From: Algorimicrobium echini | GTDB taxonomy: Bacteria > Bacteroidota > Bacteroidia > Flavobacteriales > Flavobacteriaceae | DNA length: 64,000 nt | Assembly: GCF_900115185.1 (NCBI RefSeq) | Contig: NZ_FOVN01000006.1 | Span: forward strand, 1 to 64,000 | Direction of reading: 5' to 3' | Shown here: piece by piece, positions 1 to 7,328 of the stretch | Numbering within the stretch: the first letter of the stretch is position 1 | Layout of the letters: the number at the start of each line of letters is the position of its first letter | Translations under genes and position numbers: made by a program | The notes under the pieces: model-generated | The model's input: the letters and a program-made list of their open reading frames with translations, nothing else | Databases searched by the model: none | What the model was told of the DNA's origin: nothing

Positions 1-139
1 GGTAACGTGTTTGTATATGAAAAGTGCGTGCTTGTGTCAGAGGATTTTCGGAACGAAAATCGGATGAAAGCAAGTACGCACTTTCCTTTGATTTAGCACT
101 AAACTACGCATTTTTTATATACAGTGTTAGCAAACGTTT
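1..139 (-). repeat. attC-like nested palindrome of cassette 1
   Basis: The outer arms are GTATATGAAAAGTGCGT (13-29) and ACGCATTTTTTATATAC (106-122), inverted copies with 15 of 17 positions matching. A second pair, TGCGTGCTTG (25-34) and CAAGTACGCA (81-90), lies inside. At the centre is a perfect 8-bp hairpin, GATTTTCG-GAA-CGAAAATC (43-61). The terminal boxes carry the conserved GTT/AAC bases. An alternative stem pairs 19-34 with 81-95. The site shares 16-base and 13-base blocks with the site at 52240-52371. Confidence 0.65.
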
Positions 140-1026
140 TTTAATAATATTCTAAATCAAATGTAATTGTATTCCCAGAAGTGTCTCCAAATACATTGGT
201 TGGATAATCATCACTGTCATAAGTATAAGTGTATGTTGTAGTTTCTGCTCCTGTTTTAGAAATTGAAGCTATGTTGTTCTTTAAAAAAGGAAAACTATAA
301 CCTTCAAATCCGCTTATATATATTCCTTCAAATTCCCAAAAGAATTCTATGAAACGCTCAATGTATATAGATTCTAATTGTCCATAAAAAGGATTTACTT
401 TATTGTCATAAGTCAAAGTGTATTCAAGCAAAAGGTTGTCAGAGTTATCATAGGATTTAGCTGTTGTCATATTTCCATTCGAATCATACTCGAAATTTGT
501 ATATTGATTACTTTCAGTTAATTTAATAATTAATCCATTGGGATTTAATTCTAAATCAGCTGACGAACCTGCATTGCCTTCAATCATTCCAGTAACAGTT
601 ACTATGTTGTTATTGTATTCTAAATTTACACTTTCATTATTTGCTGTGTAGCTGGATAGTTTTCCATTAGCATCGTAAGAGTATGCGTAATTGTCGCTGT
701 AAGTTGATGAACCACTCTCTTGATAATTCCATTCCGTTATTTTATTTGTAGAGTTATAAGTGAAGTCAGAAACATATATAAAGCTGTTATAAACTCCAGT
801 CAAACTAGAAAGTAAATCGTTTCCATCGTAAATATAATCAACTTTTCTAGTGTCGGATATTTTTTCTGTTTTAACGAGTTTGATTGTTTCTTCTGGTTCT
901 GGTTCAGGTTCTTGTGTTACAGGGTTATCATCAGATGAACAAGAAAATAATACAATGTTTAGTAAAATTAGGGCTAAAAATAATTTGTTTTTTTTCATAA
1001 AGTTTGGTTTTTCAAATGTTTGCTAA
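6..1026 (-). mobile_element. Integron-like gene cassette 1 (one lipoprotein gene plus attC-like site)
   Basis: Read on the minus strand, the unit starts at G^TTAGCAAACATTT (complement of 1027-1014), runs through the lipoprotein gene, and ends in a palindromic site whose first box is the inverted copy of that start (plus-strand GTTAGCAAACGTTT, 126-139). The last box reads CG^TTACC (complement of 7-1), so a further cassette probably begins at the window edge. In a closed circle the two ends would rebuild one long near-perfect palindrome, as for integron cassettes. The recombinase gene lies just behind it at 1162-2280 in the same orientation, as in so-called reverse integrons. Boundaries are inferred from symmetry, not from an empty site. 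Confidence 0.6.
141..998 (-). CDS. Cassette-borne lipoprotein with YD-type repeats
   Basis: This is a predicted outer-membrane lipoprotein of 285 residues with unknown function. It has a type II signal peptide ending in the lipobox LFSC with Cys20. The following SSDD and the acidic PEPEPEE linker resemble the surface-export signal of Bacteroidota lipoproteins. The rest holds repeated short units such as FTYNSTNKITEW, YSYDANGKLSSY and FEYDSNGNMTTA, which match the YD/RHS-like repeat pattern of extracellular beta-sheet proteins. No enzymatic motif is visible. It is the only gene of the integron-like cassette 6-1026 and is transcribed in the same direction as the recombinase upstream of it. The fold is inferred from repeat pattern only. 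Confidence 0.75.
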   Translation of the reverse strand: MKKNKLFLALILLNIVLFSCSSDDNPVTQEPEPEPEETIKLVKTEKISDTRKVDYIYDGNDLLSSLTGVYNSFIYVSDFTYNSTNKITEWNYQESGSSTYSDNYAYSYDANGKLSSYTANNESVNLEYNNNIVTVTGMIEGNAGSSADLELNPNGLIIKLTESNQYTNFEYDSNGNMTTAKSYDNSDNLLLEYTLTYDNKVNPFYGQLESIYIERFIEFFWEFEGIYISGFEGYSFPFLKNNIASISKTGAETTTYTYTYDSDDYPTNVFGDTSGNTITFDLEYY

Positions 1027-1027
1027 C
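1014..1027 (-). repeat. Cassette 1 start box (inverted partner of 126-139)
   Basis: Plus-strand AAATGTTTGCTAAC is the inverted complement of GTTAGCAAACGTTT at 126-139, with 13 of 14 positions matching. It lies 15 bases before the lipoprotein start codon and marks the predicted recombination point G^TTAGC. In an integron this is the half of the core site carried at the front of a cassette. Confidence 0.55.
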
Positions 1028-1038
1028 TTAATTATATG

Positions 1039-1086
1039 CATAAGTTCTTTCAGGATATCTTTCCAATCTGGAGGGATATGCTTATG
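1039..1086. repeat. Imperfect hairpin between recombinase and cassette (possible attI-like or terminator)
   Basis: ATATCTTTCC (1055-1064) can pair with GGAGGGATAT (1070-1079) over ten positions including two G-T pairs, around the loop AATCT. CATAAG (1039-1044) and CTTATG (1081-1086) form an outer stem with an asymmetric bulge. It occupies the place where an attI site would be expected. There is no T-run suited to a classical terminator, and the role is unknown. Confidence 0.35.
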
Positions 1087-1161
1087 TTTTTGTAATATCG
1101 AATCAGCTTATTAAACACCAATTGAAAAGTAAACTTATGTGTTTCTAAATGTAGTATACTT

Positions 1162-2280
1162 TTACATATTGTCAAAAGGATTCTTAATATTTCGGATACT
1201 TGTTTCGCTTACATGTGTGTAAATCATAGTTGTTTTGGGGCTACTATGCCCTAACAAGGTTTGTATGTATCTTATATCAGTACCATTTTCAAGTAAATGT
1301 GTAGCGAAACTGTGTCTAAGTGTATGCAATGTTATAGGCTTTTTTATATTGGCCTTTTTTGCAGCTGTTTTTAGTATGGATTGTGCACTTGATCTGCTAT
1401 AAAGTGTGCCATCCTGTCCCTCAAATAATAAATCTTTTGGTTTATAAGCCTTATAATATAACCTTAATAAATCTAGAAAATTTTTTGAGAGTAACGTGTA
1501 TCTGTCCTTTTTGCCTTTAGCCGATTTTATATGAATCACCATCCGCTTACTATCAATATCCGTTATTCTAATGGATAAGGCTTCACCTATTCGTAAACCA
1601 GCCGAATAAACTAACGAGAGTAAGGTTTTGTGTTTTAAATTAAGTATGCTATCTAACATTGTTTTAACCTCGTAACTGCTTAAAATTTCTGGTAGTTTTT
1701 TTGCCTTTTTAGGTCGTTCAATGTTTAAAGTCGTCAAAACAAATCCAGTATATTCCAAATATTTCTTTATACCACTTATACACTGATTTTGATAGGAAAT
1801 GGATTTATTTGGTTTTACAATAAAATCGTAATTAAATTGCTCAATTAACCGAACCGATATGGGTAGGTTTTTTAACTGAACATACCGTAAGAAAAATGCA
1901 GTGACTTCTACATATGTATGAATTGTATTATTGCTTAAACGCTTCTGTTCTAGCCATTTTTTGTAGCTTGTTAAATTGGTTTTTAAAGGGTCGTCAAGTT
2001 TTGGAAGCCTTACAGGTGTATACTGCCCTTTAGGCTTTGTTGTCACTTTATTAGTGGTTAGTGCGCTATAATCTACATAGTAATTTTTTAATCGTAACGC
2101 TTTATAAAGACGTTGCTTGTTTTGGCTGCTGTGTGCCATATAATAGGTGCCATGCGTTTGGCTCCAAGTAACACCTTCTATAGATTTTAAGTAGGCTTTT
2201 ACCGATGCGTTAAATTCAAATTTAATAGCAATACAAGACTGTGATTTGTGTGTAAATGGCTTTAGAGTAATAGCGTTCAT
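1162..2280 (-). CDS. Tyrosine recombinase, integron-integrase-like
   Basis: This site-specific recombinase has 372 residues. Residues 1-95 form an extra N-terminal region without a recognised domain. Residues ~100-185 are the SAM-like core-binding domain. Residues ~195-360 are the catalytic domain, with Arg230 (SAGLRIGEAL), a Lys near 255-258 (AKGKKDR), His319-x-x-Arg322 (HTLRHSFATHL), His345 (LLGHSSPKTT) and the nucleophile Tyr354 (MIYTHVS). The end, IRNIKNPFDNM, and the HTLRHSFAT...TTMIYTHV block resemble integron integrases. The extra insert that marks true IntI between the second and third boxes is not evident (inference from memory of IntI1). The gene is followed on the same strand by a gene cassette, so it probably acts on attC-like sites. 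A terminator separates it from pnp upstream. Confidence 0.85.
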   Translation of the reverse strand: MNAITLKPFTHKSQSCIAIKFEFNASVKAYLKSIEGVTWSQTHGTYYMAHSSQNKQRLYKALRLKNYYVDYSALTTNKVTTKPKGQYTPVRLPKLDDPLKTNLTSYKKWLEQKRLSNNTIHTYVEVTAFFLRYVQLKNLPISVRLIEQFNYDFIVKPNKSISYQNQCISGIKKYLEYTGFVLTTLNIERPKKAKKLPEILSSYEVKTMLDSILNLKHKTLLSLVYSAGLRIGEALSIRITDIDSKRMVIHIKSAKGKKDRYTLLSKNFLDLLRLYYKAYKPKDLLFEGQDGTLYSRSSAQSILKTAAKKANIKKPITLHTLRHSFATHLLENGTDIRYIQTLLGHSSPKTTMIYTHVSETSIRNIKNPFDNM

Positions 2281-2314
2281 ACTTGAATATTAATGGATTA
2301 CAACTAAAGATAAG

Positions 2315-2348
2315 AAAAAAAGCCTATTCGTTAATTTGAATAGGCTTT
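2315..2348 (-). terminator. Terminator of pnp
   Basis: AGCCTATTC (2321-2329) and GAATAGGCT (2338-2346) form a perfect 9-bp stem with an 8-base loop. An A-run at 2315-2320 gives the U-tract for minus-strand transcripts, and T-rich sequence follows on the plus side. It separates pnp from the recombinase gene. Confidence 0.85.
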
Positions 2349-2375
2349 TTAATATATAAATGATAAAAAGAAATA

Positions 2376-4631
2376 TTAATCTTTTTTGTCGTTTCTTGGT
2401 TTTCTGTCGTCACGACGGTTGTCACGTCCTCGGTTGTTGTCACGAGATCCACGATTATCCCGTCCTCCAGAACGTTTGTCATCTCTTGGAGGTCTTTCAA
2501 CAAAACCTTCTGGTTTAGGTAAAATAGCTTTACGAGACACTTTTTCTTTGCGTGTTCTAGAATCAATACCAAAATACTTCACATCAAAAACATCGCCCAT
2601 GTTTACAACATCTGATACGTTTTCGGTGCGTTCCCAGGCTAATTCACTTACGTGCAATAATACTTCATTTCCTGGTGCATCTGTATATTCTACAACAGCA
2701 CCAAAATCTAGCATTTTTATAACCTTCACTTCATATATACTGCCTACTTCAGGTTTGAATAAAATAGCATCAATTTTTGCTATAACAGCATCAATTCCTT
2801 TTCTACCAACACCTAAAATTTCAACTATACCTTCTTCTGTTACTGGATCTTCATTAATAACAATAGTCGTGTCTGTTTCTTTTTGCATTTCCTGAATTAC
2901 TTTTCCTCCAGGACCAATTAAGGCACCAATAAATTCGTTAGGAATGCGTCTTGTTACCATAGTAGGTGCATGCTCCTTAACGTCAGCGTTTGGTTTTGCA
3001 ATAGTATCTGTTAGTTTTTCTAAAATATGTAAACGGCCATTACGTGCTTGTTTTAACGCGTTTACTAATATTTCATAGGATAATCCTTTTACTTTAATAT
3101 CCATTTGGCAAGCTGTAATACCATCAGCAGTACCAGTTACTTTAAAGTCCATGTCGCCTAAATGATCTTCATCACCTAAAATATCAGACAATACAGCATA
3201 TTTTCCAGTTCCTGCATCAGAAATTAAACCCATGGCAATACCTGAAACGGGTTTCTTTAATTGTACACCAGCATCCATTAAAGCCATAGTTCCAGAACAA
3301 ACAGTTGCCATAGAAGACGAACCATTAGATTCTAATACTTCAGAAACTACACGTACGGTATAAGGACATTCGTCAGGAATCATGCCTTTTAAAGCTCGTT
3401 GTGCTAAATTTCCATGACCTACTTCACGACGAGACGTTCCACGAATTGGGCGTGCTTCACCAGTTGAAAATGGTGGAAAATTATAGTGTAAGTAGAAACG
3501 CTCTTCACCTTCAAAAGATGGCATATCTATTTGGTTTGAATCTCTTGATGTTCCTAATGTTACAGTTGCTAAAGCTTGAGTTTCACCACGTGTAAAAATA
3601 GCTGAACCGTGTGTGGATGGTAAATAATCTATCTCACACCATATTGGTCGAATTTCATCTGTTTTTCTACCGTCTAGACGTAAACCTTCATTTAAAGTTA
3701 AATCACGAATAGCAGCTTTTTCTGCTTGGGAGTAATATTTTGAAATTAAGTCGCCAAAATCTTCTTGTTCCTCTTCGGAAAAAGAGTCCTTAATAGTTTC
3801 TTTTATTTCTGCAAATGCAGCACTTCTTTCATGTTTTGCCGATCCAGCTTTGGCAATTGCATACACTTTATCATAAGCCATACCATGAATTTTCTTGGCT
3901 AAATCTTCATCTGTTCTTTCTGGTGCATATTCACGAACTTCTTTCTTTCCAAAAGCTTCGGCTAGTTTTATTTGTGCGGCACATTGAATTTTAATGGCTT
4001 CGTGAGCAAACTTAATCGCTTCAGCCATTTCTTCTTCAGAAATTTCATCCATTTCACCTTCAACCATCATGACCGAATCAGCAGAAGCACCTATCATCAT
4101 ATCAATATCAGATTCAGCTAATTGAGCTCGTGTTGGATTGATAATAAATTCGCCATTTACACGGGCAACTCTGGCTTCAGAGATTGGACATTCAAAAGGG
4201 AAGTCAGATAATTGAATAGCTGCTGAAGCGGCTAAACCTGCCATAGCATCTGGCATTACGTCATCATCATGAGACATTAACTGAATCATTACTTGTGTTT
4301 CAGCGTGATAATCTTTTGGAAACAACGGACGTAATACACGGTCTACTAAACGCATGGTTAATACTTCGCCATCACTTGGTCTAGCTTCTCTTTTGAAGAA
4401 ACCTCCTGGATAACGACCTGCTGCAGCAAATTTTTCTCTGTAGTCTACCGTTAATGGTAAAAAATCAACATCGCTTTGTTTGTAATTGGAAACAACGGTA
4501 CATAATAACATACATTTCCCTGACTGAACAACAACAGAACCATGAGCCTGCTTTGCTAGTTTACCGGTTTCGATGGAAATTTCTCTACCATCACCAAGGT
4601 CTATGACCTCTCTAAATACTTTTGGAATCAT
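2376..4631 (-). CDS. pnp: Polyribonucleotide nucleotidyltransferase (PNPase)
   Basis: PNPase degrades RNA 3'-5' by phosphorolysis as a cytoplasmic trimer. The 751 residues show the standard order: first RNase PH domain (~10-145), alpha-helical linker (~150-230), second, catalytic RNase PH domain (~320-540), KH domain (~560-620, with [11 protein letters not shown]), and S1 RNA-binding domain (~630-700, [16 protein letters not shown]). The tail from ~705 is rich in Arg, Asp and Gly, a low-complexity extension seen in this phylum that probably adds RNA contacts. It follows rpsO on the same strand with a terminator between, the classical rpsO-pnp neighbourhood. The start at 4631 gives the usual N-terminus [15 protein letters not shown]. 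Confidence 0.97.
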   Translation of the reverse strand: MIPKVFREVIDLGDGREISIETGKLAKQAHGSVVVQSGKCMLLCTVVSNYKQSDVDFLPLTVDYREKFAAAGRYPGGFFKREARPSDGEVLTMRLVDRVLRPLFPKDYHAETQVMIQLMSHDDDVMPDAMAGLAASAAIQLSDFPFECPISEARVARVNGEFIINPTRAQLAESDIDMMIGASADSVMMVEGEMDEISEEEMAEAIKFAHEAIKIQCAAQIKLAEAFGKKEVREYAPERTDEDLAKKIHGMAYDKVYAIAKAGSAKHERSAAFAEIKETIKDSFSEEEQEDFGDLISKYYSQAEKAAIRDLTLNEGLRLDGRKTDEIRPIWCEIDYLPSTHGSAIFTRGETQALATVTLGTSRDSNQIDMPSFEGEERFYLHYNFPPFSTGEARPIRGTSRREVGHGNLAQRALKGMIPDECPYTVRVVSEVLESNGSSSMATVCSGTMALMDAGVQLKKPVSGIAMGLISDAGTGKYAVLSDILGDEDHLGDMDFKVTGTADGITACQMDIKVKGLSYEILVNALKQARNGRLHILEKLTDTIAKPNADVKEHAPTMVTRRIPNEFIGALIGPGGKVIQEMQKETDTTIVINEDPVTEEGIVEILGVGRKGIDAVIAKIDAILFKPEVGSIYEVKVIKMLDFGAVVEYTDAPGNEVLLHVSELAWERTENVSDVVNMGDVFDVKYFGIDSRTRKEKVSRKAILPKPEGFVERPPRDDKRSGGRDNRGSRDNNRGRDNRRDDRKPRNDKKD

Positions 4632-4702
4632 AAATTTTTAATTCAAATTAAACATTGGTAGTTGTGTTGTGTAGTTGTTGTGAACCAATGAAAAACCTTT
4701 AG

Positions 4703-4735
4703 TCCTGTCCCGATAATTACCGGAATATAGCAGGA
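4703..4735. repeat. Small degenerate palindromic repeat
   Basis: Outer arms TCCTG (4703-4707) and CAGGA (4731-4735) flank a near-palindrome CCGATAATTACCGG (4710-4723) with a single mismatched pair. It lies in the rpsO-pnp spacer, in the leader of pnp, and looks like a degenerate copy of a small intergenic repeat. No function can be assigned. Confidence 0.4.
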
Positions 4736-4789
4736 TCTAGCTTCTTATTTACGAATTTTTGACTCTTGCGAATGAGTTATTACTAAAAC

Positions 4790-4812
4790 AAAAAAGAGGC
4801 GCAAAGCCTCTT
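4790..4812 (-). terminator. Terminator or attenuator after rpsO
   Basis: AAGAGGC (4794-4800) and GCCTCTT (4806-4812) pair around a five-base loop. The A-run at 4787-4795 makes the U-tract for minus-strand rpsO transcripts. It sits between rpsO and pnp and may let only part of the transcripts continue. Confidence 0.8.
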
Positions 4813-4821
4813 ATATTGTGA

Positions 4822-5091
4822 TTATTTTCTTAATCCTAATTCTTTAATAATAGCACGATATCTTAAAATATCTTTCTTTATTAAGTAATCAAGTAAAGCA
4901 CGACGCTTTCCTACTAACATCACTAATGAACGCTCCGTATTGTAATCTTTACGGTTTGTTTTTAAGTGTTGCGTTAAATGTTCAATACGTTGCGTAAAAA
5001 TGGCAATTTGGCCTTCTGCGCTTCCAGTATCGGTTTTCCCTTTACCGTGTTTTGCGAAAAGCGCTTGCTTTTCTTCTTTTGATAAATACAT
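4822..5091 (-). CDS. rpsO: 30S ribosomal protein S15
   Basis: S15 binds the central domain of 16S rRNA early in small-subunit assembly. The ATG at 5091 gives 89 residues, the usual S15 length, starting MYLSKEEKQALFAKHGKG. An upstream in-frame start would only add atypical hydrophobic residues. The signature HLKTNRKDYNTERSLVMLVG and the terminal RYRAIIKELGLRK are typical. A -7 promoter element lies about 55 bases upstream, and the leader between holds a small GAAAG/CTTTC hairpin. S15 often represses its own mRNA, but that cannot be shown here. Confidence 0.96.
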   Translation of the reverse strand: MYLSKEEKQALFAKHGKGKTDTGSAEGQIAIFTQRIEHLTQHLKTNRKDYNTERSLVMLVGKRRALLDYLIKKDILRYRAIIKELGLRK

Positions 5092-5145
5092 TCTAATATT
5101 ATTGTAAATGATTGTTATGTATATGAAAGTTTTTCTTTCAAGCTG

Positions 5146-5153
5146 CAAATATA
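5146..5153 (-). promoter_or_regulatory. -7 promoter element of rpsO
   Basis: On the minus strand this reads TATATTTG, a match to the Bacteroidota consensus TAnnTTTG, about 55 bases before the rpsO start codon. The spacer includes a GAAAG-AAAAA-CTTTC hairpin. Confidence 0.55.
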
Positions 5154-5234
5154 GTAAATTTTAATTATTCAGCTATTTTTTGTAAAAAAAAGACAGCTTC
5201 TCTTTAAAATTTTATTACTGATAAAAATGTGTTT

Positions 5235-6092
5235 TTACGCTCTTAATGGCTGATTGGTAATTAAATCAATATATAAATTGACTTTATCTTTCAAATGTTT
5301 TCGGTGTGTAATGAAATCTAAGAAACCGTGTTCTAATAAAAATTCCGATGTTTGGAAATCTTCTGGTAAATCTTGTCCTGTTGTGTCCCGAACTACACGA
5401 GGTCCTGCAAAGCCAATTAAAGCACCAGGTTCTGCAATGTTAATATCGCCTAACATGGCAAAAGATGCTGTTGTACCTCCCGTAGTTGGGTCGGTACATA
5501 AGGATATATACGGAATGCCAGCATCTGCTAATTGTGCCAATACAACAGACGTTTTTGCCAATTGCATTAAGGATAAAGCAGCTTCCATCATACGTGCTCC
5601 TCCAGATTTGGAGATAATCATGAATGGTATTTTTTTCTTTAAGGCGTATTGTCCAGCACGTGCTATTTTTTCGCCAACCACAGAACCCATAGAGCCACCT
5701 ATAAATGAGAAATCCATACAAGCAACTACTAAATCGTTTCCTTTAGATTTTCCTACTGCTGTACGTACCGCGTCTTGTAGTTTGGTTTTTTCTTGAGCTG
5801 CTTTTAAACGGTCTGGATATTTTTTAGTATCCTCAAATTTTAAGGGGTCTTTAGATTCTAATTTAATATCTAATTCCTTAAATTTATTATCATCGAATAA
5901 GATTTCGAAGTATTCTTTACTGCCAATTCTTACATGATAGCCGTCTTCAGGACTTACATAAAAGTTTTGCTCTAATTCTTTAGCGTCAACAATTTTTCCG
6001 GTTGGCGACTTATACCACAGCCCTTTGGGTGTGTCTTTTTTTTCTTCCGTAGAAGTTTGAATTCCTTTTTCTTTTCGTTTAAACCAAGACAT
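5235..6092 (-). CDS. accD: Acetyl-CoA carboxylase carboxyltransferase subunit beta
   Basis: This subunit moves the carboxyl group from carboxybiotin to acetyl-CoA to give malonyl-CoA, the first step of fatty acid synthesis, together with AccA. The 285 residues show the crotonase-like carboxyltransferase core with [35 protein letters not shown] and [14 protein letters not shown]. The N-terminal region aligns with the zinc ribbon of E. coli AccD, but Ser29, Gly32, Ser47 and Asp50 stand where the four zinc cysteines should be, so no zinc ribbon is expected. It is followed on the same strand by rpsO after about 140 bases. A TAnnTTTG element lies about 80 bases upstream. Confidence 0.95.
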   Translation of the reverse strand: MSWFKRKEKGIQTSTEEKKDTPKGLWYKSPTGKIVDAKELEQNFYVSPEDGYHVRIGSKEYFEILFDDNKFKELDIKLESKDPLKFEDTKKYPDRLKAAQEKTKLQDAVRTAVGKSKGNDLVVACMDFSFIGGSMGSVVGEKIARAGQYALKKKIPFMIISKSGGARMMEAALSLMQLAKTSVVLAQLADAGIPYISLCTDPTTGGTTASFAMLGDINIAEPGALIGFAGPRVVRDTTGQDLPEDFQTSEFLLEHGFLDFITHRKHLKDKVNLYIDLITNQPLRA

Positions 6093-6169
6093 AGTGATTA
6101 ACGATTTTAAATTATGCGATTTTCAACTTTTACTATTAAAAGCGTTAAGATTCGCGTTAGTTATACAAG

Positions 6170-6177
6170 CAAAATTA
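6170..6177 (-). promoter_or_regulatory. -7 promoter element upstream of accD
   Basis: The minus-strand TAATTTTG fits TAnnTTTG. It lies in the spacer between the aldolase gene and accD, about 80 bases before the accD start. Confidence 0.45.
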
Positions 6178-6216
6178 CACGATTAATTTTAAATGCGTGT
6201 TTTTTGCACTTTTATT

Positions 6217-7284
6217 TTATAAAGTGTTCACGTTGTTTAAGTCCTCAAAGGCCTTTTTTAAACGGGCAACAAATGTTTCTTCTCCTTTACGCAACCAAAC
6301 ACGAGGGTCGTAATATTTTTTGTTGGGTACATCAGCACCATCTGGATTTCCTATTTGAGCTTGTAAATAAGCTTCCTTTTCTTTCATATAATCACGAACG
6401 CCAGAAGTAAAGGCATACTGCATATCGGTATCAATGTTCATTTTAATGACACCATAACCAATAGCTTCACGAATTTCTTCAACGGAACTGCCTGACCCAC
6501 CATGGAATACAAAATCGATATGATTAGGTGCTACATTGAATTTTTCTGAAATATGTGCTTGCGAATTTTTAAGAATTTTAGGTGTGAGTTTTACATTGCC
6601 AGGCTTGTAAACACCGTGTACATTCCCGAAGGCTGCTGCAATAGTAAATTGATGGCTTACTTTGCTTAACTCTTCGTAGGCATAAGCTACTTCCTCTGGT
6701 TGTGTGTATAGTTTAGAATCGTCTACATCCGTATTATCCACACCATCTTCTTCGCCACCTGTAATACCTAATTCTATTTCGAGGGTCATCCCCATTTTGC
6801 TCATACGCTCTAAATAGCGCTTACAAATTTCGATGTTTTCTTCAATTGGCTCTTCACTTAAATCAATCATGTGCGAGCTGTAAAGTGGTTTCCCAGTTTC
6901 TTTAAAATGCTGTTCACTTGCTTCTAATAAGCCATCTATCCAAGGTAATAACTTTTTAGCACAATGATCTGTATGTAAAATTACGGGAACACCATAGGCT
7001 TCTGCCATAAGGTGTACATGCTTGGCGCCTGCTATACAGCCAGCTATAGCTGCTTTTTGGTTTTCATTACTTAAGCCTTTTCCAGCATTAAAAACACCAC
7101 CACCATTTGAAAATTGAATAATTACGGGTGCATTTAAATCTCTAGCTGTTTCTAATACGCCATTTATAGTGTTGGACCCAACAACATTAACAGCTGGTAG
7201 TGCAAAGCCTTTTTCTTTAGCAAGTTTAAAAATAGCTTGAACTTCTTGGCCAGTTGCTACGCCTGGTTTTATAGAATGTGACAT
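6217..7284 (-). CDS. fbaA: Class II fructose-bisphosphate aldolase
   Basis: This metal-dependent aldolase cleaves fructose 1,6-bisphosphate to glyceraldehyde 3-phosphate and dihydroxyacetone phosphate in glycolysis and runs in reverse in gluconeogenesis. The 355 residues match the class IIA (E. coli FbaA) type. Zinc ligands are seen in ILHTDHCAKKLLPW, EIELGITGGEEDGVDN, NVHGVYKPG and VFHGGSGSS. The length and the ending DLNNVNTL are usual for the family. It lies 44 bases downstream of tamL and could share its transcript. A spacer with a promoter element separates it from accD. Confidence 0.96.
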   Translation of the reverse strand: MSHSIKPGVATGQEVQAIFKLAKEKGFALPAVNVVGSNTINGVLETARDLNAPVIIQFSNGGGVFNAGKGLSNENQKAAIAGCIAGAKHVHLMAEAYGVPVILHTDHCAKKLLPWIDGLLEASEQHFKETGKPLYSSHMIDLSEEPIEENIEICKRYLERMSKMGMTLEIELGITGGEEDGVDNTDVDDSKLYTQPEEVAYAYEELSKVSHQFTIAAAFGNVHGVYKPGNVKLTPKILKNSQAHISEKFNVAPNHIDFVFHGGSGSSVEEIREAIGYGVIKMNIDTDMQYAFTSGVRDYMKEKEAYLQAQIGNPDGADVPNKKYYDPRVWLRKGEETFVARLKKAFEDLNNVNTL

Positions 7285-7328
7285 AATTTTTAGTTTTTTA
7301 GTGAAACAAAAATAATAAAATTAATAGC

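Noticed and set aside
1162-2280. Prophage or ICE integrase
   Set aside because: No phage, conjugation or excisionase genes and no tRNA are nearby; the next gene in line is a cassette with palindromic ends instead.
2386-2895. Open reading frame of 169 codons on the plus strand
   Set aside because: It is antisense to the 3' part of pnp, whose domains and codon use are clearly coding; the plus-strand product has no recognisable features.
5254-5796. Open reading frame of 180 codons opposite accD
   Set aside because: It mirrors the conserved carboxyltransferase region in another frame and resembles no protein family.
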